64,000 nt of DNA from Limnohabitans curvus (GCF_003063475.1 NZ_NESP01000001.1:496001-560000), one strand, 5' to 3'; positions 1 through 8,796 are shown, counted from the stretch's first letter. A program made the numbers and translations. Notes: a model not told the origin generated them from the sequence alone.

Positions 1-1633
1 CTGCTTCTTCATGAATTTTGAGGCGAGCTTCTAGTTCAGCAGAGCATTGGTCGCGCTCTTCAATCCAACGGTGATTGGCTAACGCATAGTTATGCGTGTC
101 AATCACACCTTGAACACCTCGTCCTACAACGGCTTGGAAATCGCTGACGTCTTTCAGATCTGCTGTGAGACCTTCGGCAATGGCTTTAGACACGGGATGA
201 TCTGAACGAGCAGCAAGACTTTTCGCGATGCATTGAATCATTGCGGGGTCTAGGCTTGTATCGATGGGTTCAAACGCTACCAATTTGGGTTTACCTTGTG
301 TGATCGTTCCCGTTTTGTCTAATGCCACCACCTTGATGCTTCGGGCCTCTTCAAGATAAACGCCGCCTTTAATCAAAATGCCACGGCGTGCCGCTGCTGC
401 CAAACCGCTGACCACAGTGACAGGCGTGGAGATTACCAAGGCACAAGGGCAAGCAATGACCAAAAGTACCAAGGCTTTGTAGAGTGCTTGCATCCAAGTC
501 CAATCCATGAGCCAAGGCATCAGCACCGCAACCGCAACAGCTAAAACAAAAACCGCAGGGGTGTAAATGGTCGCAAATTGATCGACGAACCGTTGAGTTG
601 GCGCACGTGAAGCCTGAGCTTGCTCAACGGCGTGAATGATGCGAGTTAAGGTGCTGTCCGAAGCCAAAGCAGTGACCCGAATTTCTAGCGCACCCGACTG
701 ATTGATGGTGCCTGCATAGACTTCATCACCAGCTGCTTTATCAACAGGAAGACTTTCGCCAGTGACAGGGGCTTGATTGACGGCACTGATGCCCGACGTG
801 ACAACACCATCAAGGGCAATGCGCTCACCTGGACGCACACGCACAGTCGCCCCTACTTCAATGGTTTTGACGGGGCATTGCAGCCATTGACCGTCAGCTT
901 GGAGAACTTCGGCTTGCTCTGGTGCAAGTGCCAAAAGGCTTTTGATGGCATTACGAGCACGGTCAACTGCGCGGGCCTCAATGGCTTCTGCAATCGCATA
1001 CAGCGCCATCACCATGGCGGCTTCAGGCCATTGCCCAATCAAGAAGGCACCTGTGACAGCCACCGTCATCAGGGCGTTCATGTTCAAGCGTGCCTGCATC
1101 AGAGCCGATACACCTTTGCCGTAAACAGAAAACCCAGCCAAGGCGATTGCACCAGCGGCAAGCGCCATGCCTAGTATCTTTGTTGGCAAGTAATCAGGGA
1201 GGGCAAATGCCAGGCCCTCAGCGGCCAAAGACAGTGCCAATGCACAAATCAATTTTCCCCATGACGCCCAAAAGCTGTGAGATACAACGTTGCCATCATT
1301 TGCGTTGTCACTATTTAAAGGCTCTGGCTTAAAGCCTACCTTGCGAATGGCGTTAACCGCTTCTATAACGACCTGTTCATCAGCCGCAATCGTCAACTCT
1401 CGAGCGGTCAGATTGAAACGCAGACTTTGAATACCTTCAACATTTGTCAGCGCATGGCGAATTTCTGATTCCTCTGAGGCGCAGTCCATGTTGGCAATGC
1501 GAAACCTCTGTCCATCAAGATTTGAAATAACGGGACTGGTCTGTTCAAAAGTGACAGGCGTGGTGTCGCAAGCAGTCCCGCATCCGCAGGAAGTTTGAGT
1601 TTTAGATGGCTGAACTTGCTCAGTGGCTGACAT
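1..1633 (-). CDS. cadA: Cd/Zn/Pb-translocating P-type ATPase, C-terminus beyond window
   Basis: This is a P1B-type ATPase that exports soft divalent metals (Cd, Zn, Pb) across the inner membrane. The ORF starts at ATG 1633 and runs off the left edge, leaving 544 codons of an expected 700-800. In order it shows a Cys-rich start (SCGCGTACD), a metal-binding domain with MDCASEE rather than the usual GMTCxxC, membrane helices, the TGES actuator motif, the CPC metal-site helix (IACPCALVI) and the phosphorylation motif DKTGT. The missing end should carry the hinge and the last helices. The divergent MerR-type gene and the shared operator support Cd/Pb/Zn rather than Cu, as does the second ATPase at 23663, which has the copper-type signatures. 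The exact metal preference is inferred. Confidence 0.93.
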   Translation of the reverse strand, partial: MSATEQVQPSKTQTSCGCGTACDTTPVTFEQTSPVISNLDGQRFRIANMDCASEESEIRHALTNVEGIQSLRFNLTARELTIAADEQVVIEAVNAIRKVGFKPEPLNSDNANDGNVVSHSFWASWGKLICALALSLAAEGLAFALPDYLPTKILGMALAAGAIALAGFSVYGKGVSALMQARLNMNALMTVAVTGAFLIGQWPEAAMVMALYAIAEAIEARAVDRARNAIKSLLALAPEQAEVLQADGQWLQCPVKTIEVGATVRVRPGERIALDGVVTSGISAVNQAPVTGESLPVDKAAGDEVYAGTINQSGALEIRVTALASDSTLTRIIHAVEQAQASRAPTQRFVDQFATIYTPAVFVLAVAVAVLMPWLMDWTWMQALYKALVLLVIACPCALVISTPVTVVSGLAAAARRGILIKGGVYLEEARSIKVVALDKTGTITQGKPKLVAFEPIDTSLDPAMIQCIAKSLAARSDHPVSKAIAEGLTADLKDVSDFQAVVGRGVQGVIDTHNYALANHRWIEERDQCSAELEARLKIHEEA

Positions 1634-1654
1634 GACGATTACTCCTAGTTGCCT

Positions 1655-1687
1655 ATATTAAAAACCCTATAGCCGCTACAGAGTCAA
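1655..1687 (-). promoter_or_regulatory. MerR-type operator within the long-spacer cadA promoter
   Basis: A dyad ACCCTATAG-CCG-CTACAGAGT lies at 1664-1684 between the divergent ATPase and regulator genes. On the minus strand it sits between a TTGACT -35 (1682-1687) and a TAATAT or TTAATA -10 (1655-1661), giving a 20-21 bp spacer. Such an overlong spacer is the hallmark of MerR-family promoters, where the metal-bound regulator underwinds the DNA to activate it. The dyad is close to known pbrR/cadR operators. Confidence 0.8.
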
Positions 1688-1730
1688 CCACTTAAAATAC
1701 AAGTCTTCAAATTAGTTGAGAAAAACCACG

Positions 1731-2180
1731 ATGAAGATCGGTGAATTAGCCAAAACCACTCATACGCAGGTGGAAACGATTCGATATTACGAGCGCGAAG
1801 GGTTGTTGCCTGAGACGGTTCGCACGGAGGGCAACTACCGAGTTTATAGCCCTGATCACGCCACACGGCTTTCGTTCATTCGCCACTGTCGAAGCCTAGA
1901 TATGACGTTGAACGAAATTCGCACCTTATTGACGTTCAAGGATGCACCACAAGGAGACTGCGCGGGCGTCAATGAATTGGTAGACGCACACATAGCGCAC
2001 GTTGCGTCAAGGATTAAAGAACTAAAAGCATTAGAGCGTCAACTTAAAGAGCTGAGACAAACTTGCACAGAATCCAAAGAGACAAATCAATGCGGCATTC
2101 TTGCTGAGCTGTCTGTGCCTCCACGCAAATCTGCTGCTCTCAAAAGCATTGCCGGACATATTTCTGGAACACACGCATAA
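1731..2180 (+). CDS. cadR: MerR-family Cd/Pb-responsive regulator
   Basis: This is a 149-residue MerR-family activator. The N-terminal winged helix (MKIGELAKTT...IRYYEREGLLP) is followed by a long dimerisation helix and a C-terminal metal site. Cys77, Cys112 and Cys121 match the three-cysteine arrangement of CadR/PbrR proteins that bind Cd or Pb. I chose ATG 1731 because MKIGELA is the family N-terminus; an in-frame TTG at 1716 is less likely. The gene is divergent from the P-type ATPase and should activate it through the dyad at 1664-1684. A His-rich tail like that of some CadR proteins is nearly absent (GHISGTHA). PbrR is an equally reasonable name. Confidence 0.88.
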   Translation: MKIGELAKTTHTQVETIRYYEREGLLPETVRTEGNYRVYSPDHATRLSFIRHCRSLDMTLNEIRTLLTFKDAPQGDCAGVNELVDAHIAHVASRIKELKALERQLKELRQTCTESKETNQCGILAELSVPPRKSAALKSIAGHISGTHA

Positions 2181-2377
2181 AACTTGAGAACGACCCGTTA
2201 GTAATTTTGGTCAACAGCACTGTACTGGCTGGTCACATTACCGGACTCAGTAGTCAACTTAACTGGAATAAGTAGCTGCTCATCCCCAAAAATCTTATCA
2301 GACCAGCTTGCGAAAATAGCTCTAAATTAGCCAAGGCCTGAAATGACAAGGATTAGAGAGCGATGCGGCAAAGAAAA

Positions 2378-2407
2378 AGCCCAATCAGGCATGCCTGACT
2401 GGGCTTA
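2378..2407 (-). terminator. Intrinsic terminator of hipBA
   Basis: A near-perfect hairpin (AGCCCAATCAGGC with GCCTGACTGGGCT) is followed on the minus strand by TCTTTTTCTTT. It sits about 20 bp past the hipA stop, so it most likely ends the hipBA transcript. Facing cadR it lacks a T tract. Confidence 0.8.
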
Positions 2408-2425
2408 GAAAAAAGATGAGTTGAT

Positions 2426-3685
2426 TTAAGCTGCGGTCATCGAAAGAGCAGCTTTGCTGTTTGCATCAATAACAGCACCTATTCGCTCAACAAGCGCCTT
2501 CTCCGATTCGTTAATTTGATGTTGACTGATAGCAGTGGCTACAGTTTTATCCCAAGACTTTCCGATATCTTCGGCCATTTTTCTAAACTGCCGCATCGTC
2601 GGTTTGAAACCGAATCCACAGTCCTCACAAAAAGCCTCCCACGAGTGAGAGCCAACAGCATCGTAGGTACTCTCATCCCCGATGAACAGAGCCAAATCGT
2701 TGTCACCATAGGCTTGCACGCACAGAAGGTCATAAAAAGGCGCCAGTTCATAGCCTTGGCTATTGACCATCAATGAAATGTTTTTGGCGTGCGCATCACT
2801 GTTGCCAATCAAGTAATTGAACATGACCCATCTCTGGACTGACAACAAGTCTTTACCTGAAAGCATCAAGCCGCGAAACGCATCCACGATTTTTTTGAGA
2901 CTAACCAAGCCACCTTGTCTCTCGTATTTCCAATCAGCGCCCACACCTAAAAGCTGGCATGCATCAATTTGATGCAAGCAAACGATCTCTCCTTTGACAA
3001 CAGCGCGGTCATATCGCTCCACAACATAAAGTGTCTCAGGCACCTGTATCAAATCAACGCGCGGCACCGAAAGTCTCATTTCATGAGCCAACTTCATGCA
3101 GAGGTACTCGTTGATTGCACTAGGTTGATACTTCTCTAACCTCGAGTCTGGTTTTGCGATGTGTGTTGTGGGCGAGCCCCCAACACTGTCGTAAAGGCGA
3201 TCTCGCTTGCCGTCGTACCGCAACCCGACTTTGTCTTGCGCACCAGCCAGTGACATGCGAGTTTGTTCATTGGAAGTCAACAGCGGTTTCTTTTGGGCAC
3301 GCGCTTGGACTCGTTGACTTAATTCTTCTTTGGACAGCTCACTGTATTTTTGCTGAGTGTCTGGCTCCTTACCCTCTGGCAGGACAGACAACACGCCTGG
3401 TAGATCAGCACCCATTTCTCCAATAATTTCAAAGGTATTGGCATCGCGAAGCTGGATTTGATTCAGGACTTCATCAAGCGGCGTTCCCTCGGGCAATAAA
3501 TTGGCAAAGAACGTTTTTATGGCATCCCCTCTGTGGGGCTCCAATCGCAATTCAAATTGAGGCGCCAATGGAAATGCGGCCTCATCCTTAATCCATTGTT
3601 CGTCGTACTGGAAAAAATACTGTGCGGCTTCATGACCAAACCACCCCATTGGCTGAGCATTCGCCCATACACGTAAGCGAATCAT
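2426..3685 (-). CDS. hipA: HipA-family serine/threonine kinase toxin
   Basis: This is a 419-residue HipA-type kinase. In E. coli HipA phosphorylates glutamyl-tRNA synthetase and stalls translation; the target here is unknown. The N-terminal subdomain shows the family pattern FFANLLPEG...GEMGADLPGVL. The kinase core follows with SLAGAQDKVGL (nucleotide loop), GNSDAHAKNISL (catalytic Asp and Asn) and APFYDLL (metal-binding Asp). The length is typical (about 420-440) and the key residues are present, so it should be active. Its start overlaps the end of the antitoxin gene by 4 bp, implying translational coupling. The module lies between metal-resistance genes and a recombinase operon, a common mobile setting for hipBA. 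Confidence 0.92.
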   Translation of the reverse strand: MIRLRVWANAQPMGWFGHEAAQYFFQYDEQWIKDEAAFPLAPQFELRLEPHRGDAIKTFFANLLPEGTPLDEVLNQIQLRDANTFEIIGEMGADLPGVLSVLPEGKEPDTQQKYSELSKEELSQRVQARAQKKPLLTSNEQTRMSLAGAQDKVGLRYDGKRDRLYDSVGGSPTTHIAKPDSRLEKYQPSAINEYLCMKLAHEMRLSVPRVDLIQVPETLYVVERYDRAVVKGEIVCLHQIDACQLLGVGADWKYERQGGLVSLKKIVDAFRGLMLSGKDLLSVQRWVMFNYLIGNSDAHAKNISLMVNSQGYELAPFYDLLCVQAYGDNDLALFIGDESTYDAVGSHSWEAFCEDCGFGFKPTMRQFRKMAEDIGKSWDKTVATAISQHQINESEKALVERIGAVIDANSKAALSMTAA

Positions 3686-4122
3686 GATTTACCACCACCC
3701 TTACCCAAAGAAGCAATGCCTAAGCCTAGCGCTTGTCGAAGGCCTCTGGGGTTTACGACTTGATCATCAGACACACCAAAATCAGATCGCTTACTCGGAT
3801 GAATCATATGCAGACCTAACCCCGCGCGAGTTTTGGGATTCGTTTCAATATGTAAACCCAACTTCTGAGCTTTCTGCAATCGTTCCTTCTCTAGCTCTTC
3901 GATTTGAGGCAACCCAGCGACATTCAGACTGAGCCCCAGTCCACTGATAAGTTTTACGAGTTTTCCAAGACTGCAGTTTTCTGGATTCGCCTCAACATCA
4001 CGAATGAACGAAGCACTGACGCCGCAAACTGACGCAGCCTCCTCTCGAGAAAGCTTTTGACGTTTGCGCTCAGACTCCAAAGCCTTGGCTAACCTACTGA
4101 GTTGGGATTCTTCTATTCTCAT
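3682..4122 (-). CDS. hipB: HipB-like XRE-family antitoxin
   Basis: This is a 146-residue DNA-binding antitoxin. Residues of about 8-70 form a Cro/C1-type helix-turn-helix (KRQKLSREEAASVCGVSASFIRDVE). The remaining half is longer than in E. coli HipB (88 aa) and has no recognised fold, although it is probably the HipA-contacting or degradable part. ATG 4122 lies just left of a perfect 16-bp palindrome, so the protein is expected to repress its own operon. The hipA start codon overlaps its stop. The family assignment rests on the HTH and on the hipA neighbour. Confidence 0.87.
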   Translation of the reverse strand: MRIEESQLSRLAKALESERKRQKLSREEAASVCGVSASFIRDVEANPENCSLGKLVKLISGLGLSLNVAGLPQIEELEKERLQKAQKLGLHIETNPKTRAGLGLHMIHPSKRSDFGVSDDQVVNPRGLRQALGLGIASLGKGGGKS

Positions 4123-4126
4123 TTTT

Positions 4127-4243
4127 TGACCTCATGAGGTCACATCATGTCATAAAAACTCTGTTTGCGCAATAATCTATCCCCATGAGGTCAAATTTCG
4201 CCAAATCATCTGAATTACTTAGTTTTTTGCCCCCAAGGGGTCA
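4127..4243. promoter_or_regulatory. Three operator-like repeats upstream of hipBA
   Basis: Three 16-bp related sites lie upstream of hipB: TGACCTCATGAGGTCA (4127-4142, perfect palindrome), TATCCCCATGAGGTCA (4178-4193) and TGCCCCCAAGGGGTCA (4228-4243). All share the right half GGTCA. The third lies in the last codons of the upstream gene. Spacing is about 50 bp centre to centre. Multiple HipB operators are known in E. coli, which supports cooperative autoregulation here. Confidence 0.7.
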
Positions 4244-5199
4244 AAATTAACTGAAATGGCTCCCAAGGAATACATGCCTAAGCGACGGCTTCGAACAACA
4301 AGGGACTGATACGCATACATAGGCCCTTCGTACAAAGGATCGCCCTTGTTCGCGGCCTTCACCTTGAACACATCAATGAGCTTGTCACTAGACAGATGCG
4401 CCTTGCTCATGATCATCTCAGCTGACTGCGGCTGCCCTTGGTACCGCCAGAGCACGGCAAATATTGCCGCTTGCGCCGCGGTCAATCGAACAGGCTCACT
4501 CGACCAATCTGGCAAATGAACCCATTCAAAGGTTTCAGAAAACGGCCCATGCACCGCAGCTGATTTGGGTTGTACAGCAAGATTGAGTTCATCGCTCCCC
4601 TCACCCACGAGCCGCAGCCCATTCCCGTGAATCGCAAAGCGATCTTCAAGATGCCACCAGATCGCGGTGCCTGAGAGTGGGTCCGATGAGGTTCGACCCA
4701 GAGGCCTTGGCGTGATCACCCAACTGTCTGGACGAAGTGTTTTACCGTGAAACAGATGCAACGCGTTCGCCACAACAAGCTCAATCCGTTGAGCCAGCAA
4801 GACTGCTCGTTTCTTGTAGACACCGATCTGCCACACCCCTTCGTGAAGTTTTTGCACAGCAATGTGCGCAGGCATGTTCAATGCAGCTCGGAGTTTTCTG
4901 ATCATCCATTCGGTATCAATTGCCCAGTTACGTTGCTCAGATAAATCTACCTTGTAAGGACCGCAGTCTGGGCATTGAACATGCATCTCACCATCGCACC
5001 GAAAAACAGGGCCTCGATGCAAGCCACAAAACGAACAACTCGCGTAACGTGAATCCAACGGTCCTGGCACCACCGCCTTGAGCTCGATAAGGATCTTCAG
5101 TCCATTAACTTGCGTTTTAGGAATAGAACGCTCGTAGGAATACCCGCCACGGGTCAGGAGCAACGAAGCCAAAGCCATCGCCTTTTTATTCGCAGGCAT
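4219..5199 (-). CDS. Uncharacterised protein with zinc ribbon, second gene of SOS-type pair
   Basis: I do not recognise this 326-residue protein. Residues of about 54-80 hold four cysteines spaced as CSFC...CPDC, typical of a zinc ribbon. The C-terminal part (about 235-310) is helical and reads like a winged-helix segment (LTAAQAAIFAVLWRY...SSDKLIDVFKVK). No membrane segment or signal peptide is seen. It begins 11 bp after the 413-residue gene, so the two form one operon controlled from the LexA-box promoter at 6545-6579. DNA binding or recognition of a damaged or foreign nucleic acid would fit the zinc ribbon and regulation, but this is inference. ATG 5199 follows a GAAGGAGATC ribosome-binding site. 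Confidence 0.75.
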   Translation of the reverse strand: MPANKKAMALASLLLTRGGYSYERSIPKTQVNGLKILIELKAVVPGPLDSRYASCSFCGLHRGPVFRCDGEMHVQCPDCGPYKVDLSEQRNWAIDTEWMIRKLRAALNMPAHIAVQKLHEGVWQIGVYKKRAVLLAQRIELVVANALHLFHGKTLRPDSWVITPRPLGRTSSDPLSGTAIWWHLEDRFAIHGNGLRLVGEGSDELNLAVQPKSAAVHGPFSETFEWVHLPDWSSEPVRLTAAQAAIFAVLWRYQGQPQSAEMIMSKAHLSSDKLIDVFKVKAANKGDPLYEGPMYAYQSLVVRSRRLGMYSLGAISVNFDPLGAKN

Positions 5200-5209
5200 C
5201 TGATCTCCT

Positions 5210-6451
5210 TCACTCGAAAAGGCTCATTGGCTGGCTATTCCCCTTTGTCCCCGCTTCATGAAAGTTAAGCGCCTGCTTAGGCTCAAGAATTGCAAGATGA
5301 ACAAGGTAGCCCTCGAGCTGGGTGCGCAGCTTCTCATCGAACTTGTGTAAATTCAAACGTCCTTTGCTGGTCACCTCTACGCTCACGAGCGGACACCGTG
5401 ACTTTCCCTGTGTTGGAGCCATGAACAAATTCAGCGTCGCAGCGTGAATCTCCCAGCCACGGCTGAGTGGGTTTTCATTTTGGAAGTACGCGCCAATCAA
5501 ATCCGTCACACATTGACGGTCTGTTGAGCCACTGGCCGAGCATTCAATTTTCAGCCGCTCACAAGGGCTCAACAAGTGCAAGCTCTTAACTTGCAAACCC
5601 ACAAAACCATCCTCGAATGCCTGTGGAATTTGCAACCCTAAGCGAAGTCTTGAGAGATCCAACACTGGGCGTTGAATGCGCTGGGCTTCGGCACTGACGC
5701 CCAACATATGCGCGGCAAAAGCCTCACACAGCATGGCGTGATATTTCGCCCCGCCCCTGATGATGGTTCTTACAACGCCTGTGATCTGTGAGTACTCCAA
5801 CACCATGTGAATGTTTGGACTACCCACTCGGCGCTGCAACTGAGAGCCCTCGAACTCCAGACGCGCAGTAGCGAGATCTTTGGCGTGAATCGTGATCAAC
5901 TGAGTACCTTGCGAACGATCCAGCACATTGACCACACACACCTCGCCACAACCTAACTCGCGTTGGTAGAAGACTTTGATCGCGTCGCAGAAGTCAGTGA
6001 TCGAACGCTCGTCACGATTGACCTCGCGTCGTAGCCCCAGATCATGCTGTTGGGCCTGCTGGCTGTGCTGGTCCAAATATTCAATCTCAGCTGCAGCCTC
6101 AAACAATGCGGGGTGGTTAACGTAGAGCCAGAAGGAGCGATGCAAATCGTTTTTGCAACCAATCAGTCCGACTAACTCACTGGGCTTGTCATGGGTTGCT
6201 TGAAACATGGCCTGCTTTCCCAGTGGGTGTGCAAGTGTTGAACTTGCATGCAAGCCCGCAATGATGCGGTCACGCTTAACCGTATCTAGATAGCTCTGGA
6301 TGAGCTTGACCAGTGTGCGTGACGTGTAAGTGTTGTCTTGCCAGCTCCACCCCTCTGGCAACGGCAGCGCGTGCTTCTCCAAGAACGTTTTGAGCGTCTC
6401 GTCAATGGGAAGATTTATCAGAATGTCTGCGTAATTTTGTATTTTGCTCAC
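5210..6451 (-). CDS. Uncharacterised protein, first gene of LexA-box operon
   Basis: I do not recognise this 413-residue protein. It is soluble-looking, with no signal peptide or membrane helix. Its C-terminal half contains a basic and aromatic-rich segment (RGGAKYHAMLCEAF...) and a late motif VSVEVTSKGRLNLHKFDEKL. It starts at ATG 6451 after an AAGGAGACAA ribosome-binding site and is followed 10 bp later by the zinc-ribbon gene. A consensus-quality sigma-70 promoter overlapped by a LexA box lies about 100 bp upstream, so induction by DNA damage is expected. It is divergent from the recombinase operon and may be cargo or an accessory of that mobile unit. Confidence 0.75.
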   Translation of the reverse strand: MSKIQNYADILINLPIDETLKTFLEKHALPLPEGWSWQDNTYTSRTLVKLIQSYLDTVKRDRIIAGLHASSTLAHPLGKQAMFQATHDKPSELVGLIGCKNDLHRSFWLYVNHPALFEAAAEIEYLDQHSQQAQQHDLGLRREVNRDERSITDFCDAIKVFYQRELGCGEVCVVNVLDRSQGTQLITIHAKDLATARLEFEGSQLQRRVGSPNIHMVLEYSQITGVVRTIIRGGAKYHAMLCEAFAAHMLGVSAEAQRIQRPVLDLSRLRLGLQIPQAFEDGFVGLQVKSLHLLSPCERLKIECSASGSTDRQCVTDLIGAYFQNENPLSRGWEIHAATLNLFMAPTQGKSRCPLVSVEVTSKGRLNLHKFDEKLRTQLEGYLVHLAILEPKQALNFHEAGTKGNSQPMSLFE

Positions 6452-6544
6452 AGTTGTCTCCTTTAATCGTTTTTATTTCGGCAATGAGGCGTCCCAACTC
6501 AGGGCCTTGAGGACTTGAGCTTTGATGGGTAAATGTCATGTTTG

Positions 6545-6579
6545 CTGGATAAATATACAGCATTTGGGAAATCTGTCAA
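6545..6579 (-). promoter_or_regulatory. LexA box overlapping a sigma-70 promoter
   Basis: On the minus strand a TTGACA -35 (6574-6579) and a TATATT -10 (6552-6557) are spaced by 16 bp. Overlapping the -10 is CTGTATATTTATCCAG (6545-6560), which keeps the CTG-N10-CAG form of the LexA (SOS) box with an AT-rich centre. It drives the two unknown genes at 6451-4219, with a leader of about 90 nt. Confidence 0.78.
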
Positions 6580-6741
6580 AACCATCAACAGAGGCCTGAT
6601 TCCATCAGGCAGGCCTACCAAAAAGCTAACAACCATGCGACCTTAGAAAGAGTTGTCCCCCTTTGGGCCGCTAAAACACGTTACTTTTTAATGGGGTCGT
6701 TCTTACGATTCATGGACAGTTTTTGCAATAAGTGCCTATCC

Positions 6742-6981
6742 ATGACCCAACCCCAAAACCCATCCACAAAGCCCCTCGGCAAGCGGTCCGAGAAAAGTGG
6801 CTACCTCTCCCTGCAACAGATCAGCAATCTGATGGCTCATGGAGCAGTTAGTCAACACGCGTTACTGACTAAAGCAAATAAAAGTCGGCTTTACGCCACT
6901 GACAGAGATGAGTTTGTGGACTTCCATGCCTGGCAGAGCGTCAATACGAACCCGTCTACAGAACAAGGAGTTCGCCAATGA
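6742..6981 (+). CDS. Small protein, first gene of recombinase operon
   Basis: This is a 79-residue protein of unknown function. It is basic at the N-terminus, followed by a helical segment (YLSLQQISNLMAHGAVSQHALL) that could be part of a helix-turn-helix. Its stop overlaps the start of the DUF2924 gene (ATGA), so it is translationally coupled to the recombinase operon. I take ATG 6742 as the start, although in-frame ATG or GTG codons exist upstream and no strong ribosome-binding site decides it. In similar elements, small DNA-binding helpers precede DUF2924 and the recombinase. Confidence 0.6.
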   Translation: MTQPQNPSTKPLGKRSEKSGYLSLQQISNLMAHGAVSQHALLTKANKSRLYATDRDEFVDFHAWQSVNTNPSTEQGVRQ

Positions 6982-7475
6982 AGCCACGATCCATCACCCC
7001 GCGCGAGCAGCGCAGCATCGACCAACTCAACGCCATTCAAAGCGAGGTCACAGCCTTGCATGAGATGAAGATGCCTGAGCTTTGGAAACTGTGGGATCAC
7101 CATTTCCCGCGCAGGCCAATTCACCCCAATCGCAAATTCATGACATCACGGCTGGCATACCGGTTGCAGGAGTTGACCTTCGGTAGCCTGCCTCAGTCCA
7201 CCCGTGATATGTTGGCCAACTACGGTCAACAGTTCTCATCGATCAAGAGCAAAACCCCAGCCAAAGCCGTGGCCATGCCCGGTGCCATGCTGGTGCGCGA
7301 GTTTGATGGCAAAGAGTACCGGGTGCAGGTACTGGCCGATGGCCGCTATGAGTACAACGGCCAGATTTATCGCAGCCTGTCTGCCATTGCCAAAACCATC
7401 ACCGGAACCCAGTGGTCCGGCCCGGCCTTTTTTGGCCTCAAATCCAAGGGGCTGTATGACCATGGCGTCATTTAA
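6978..7475 (+). CDS. DUF2924 family protein, recombinase partner
   Basis: This is a 165-residue DUF2924 protein. The signature is the C-terminal stretch EYRVQVLADGRYEYNGQIYRSLSAIAKTITGTQWSGPAFFGL, centred on an RSLSAIA segment and a W-(S/N)-G-P-FFGL end. The N-terminal part (LWKLWDHHFPRRPI) is also typical. The function is unknown, but the family is strongly linked to large serine recombinases of integrative elements, as here, where the recombinase start overlaps this stop. A clear AAGGAG site precedes ATG 6978. It may act as a recombination directionality or DNA-binding factor; that role is inferred. Confidence 0.85.
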   Translation: MKPRSITPREQRSIDQLNAIQSEVTALHEMKMPELWKLWDHHFPRRPIHPNRKFMTSRLAYRLQELTFGSLPQSTRDMLANYGQQFSSIKSKTPAKAVAMPGAMLVREFDGKEYRVQVLADGRYEYNGQIYRSLSAIAKTITGTQWSGPAFFGLKSKGLYDHGVI

Positions 7476-8796
7476 ACGATGTGCGGTGTACTGCCGCGTC
7501 TCCTCCGATGAACGGCTGGACCAGTCTTTCAACTCCATTGATGCGCAGCGCGAGTCAGGTCTGTCCTTTGTCATGAGCCAACGCGCTGAAGGCTGGGTTG
7601 CGGTTCAAGACACCTACGAAGATCCCGGTTACTCCGGTGGCAACATGGAGCGCCCCGGCTTGAAGCGCCTGCTGGCCGACATCAAGGCAGGCAAGGTGGA
7701 CATGATCGTGGTCTACAAAATTGACCGACTGTCTCGCTCGCTTGCTGACTTTGCCAAGATGGTGGAGGTCTTTGACAAGCACCAGGTCAGCTTTAGCTCG
7801 GTCACTCAGCAGATCAACTCAGCCACCTCCACCGGTCGGCTAATGCTCAACATGCTGCTGTCATTTGCTCAGTTCGAACGTGAAGTGACCGGCGAGCGCA
7901 TCCGCGACAAGATCGCCGCATCCAAGCGCAAAGGCATCTGGATGGGTGGGCCCGTGCCTCTGGGCTACCGGGTTGAAAACCGCTTATTGCTGGTCGATCC
8001 ACAAGAAGCTGCGACGGTGAAGTGGATCTTTGACACGTACAGACGCACCCACTCCACAACACTGATGGTCAAAGACATGAAGGACCAAAAAATCTTGACC
8101 AAGACGGGACGCCATTTTTGCAAGCAGGCGCTCTACAAGGTCCTGCACAACCGGGTGTATCTGGGCCAACTGCAGCACAAGGGTCAATTCTTTGCGGGTG
8201 CACATGAACCTTTGATCGATCAAGCTGCTTGGGAGTATGTTCAAAAACTGATGACAAAAGACGGCGAAGAAAACACCAGGTCGGCTTGGTCGCAGAAGGC
8301 TCAAGCGGAATTCTTGCTACGAGGCCTGATCTACAGCCCAGAGGGAGATTTGTACCTACCTGTGGCAACACAGAAGAAATCGGGGAAGGTTTACCGTTAC
8401 TACGTGCACAACAAAAAGGTGAATTCTGGTGCATGTCACAGCGACATTCCAAACCAACCCGCCGATTTGGTGGAGAACGCGGTGACCGAACAGGTTCTTG
8501 ATTTTTTGCGATCGGGAACGATGCTCAACAACTATTGGCATCAGATCCAAGCACTCAACCCCGGTATTCCAGAGCCTCAAGCTGTGGTGCTTATCTTGCA
8601 GCGAACTGCCAATATCTGGGATACCTTCTTTGATCAAATCAAACGCAACATCATTCGCAGCCTAGTTGAGCGGGTTACCTTGGAAGAAGATTCGATTGCG
8701 ATCAACTGGCGCACCGAAGGATGGTTGCCATTGCTCGAGACGATGAAACCCAAAACGGTGGGTGCTGAGCGACTGGAAATGGAGATGTTGGCATGA
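7462..8796 (+). CDS. Large serine recombinase
   Basis: This is a 444-residue site-specific recombinase of the resolvase/invertase superfamily. The N-terminal catalytic domain shows the nucleophile region YCRVSSDE, YEDPGYSGGNMERPGLKRLL, the VYKIDRLSRS arginine motif and SFAQFEREVTGERIRDKI. The recombinase domain follows (GGPVPLGYRV...LYKVLHNRVYLGQL). The usual zinc-ribbon cysteines are absent, as in other DUF2924-linked recombinases. An open frame extends upstream to 7204 but overlaps DUF2924 in another frame, so the true start is ATG 7462 or 7456, preceded by AAGGGG. It probably mobilises the surrounding element. Confidence 0.92.
   Translation: MASFKRCAVYCRVSSDERLDQSFNSIDAQRESGLSFVMSQRAEGWVAVQDTYEDPGYSGGNMERPGLKRLLADIKAGKVDMIVVYKIDRLSRSLADFAKMVEVFDKHQVSFSSVTQQINSATSTGRLMLNMLLSFAQFEREVTGERIRDKIAASKRKGIWMGGPVPLGYRVENRLLLVDPQEAATVKWIFDTYRRTHSTTLMVKDMKDQKILTKTGRHFCKQALYKVLHNRVYLGQLQHKGQFFAGAHEPLIDQAAWEYVQKLMTKDGEENTRSAWSQKAQAEFLLRGLIYSPEGDLYLPVATQKKSGKVYRYYVHNKKVNSGACHSDIPNQPADLVENAVTEQVLDFLRSGTMLNNYWHQIQALNPGIPEPQAVVLILQRTANIWDTFFDQIKRNIIRSLVERVTLEEDSIAINWRTEGWLPLLETMKPKTVGAERLEMEMLA

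Noticed and set aside
7204..7461. N-terminal extension of the serine recombinase to 530 aa
   Set aside because: The extension overlaps DUF2924 in another frame and has no recombinase similarity.
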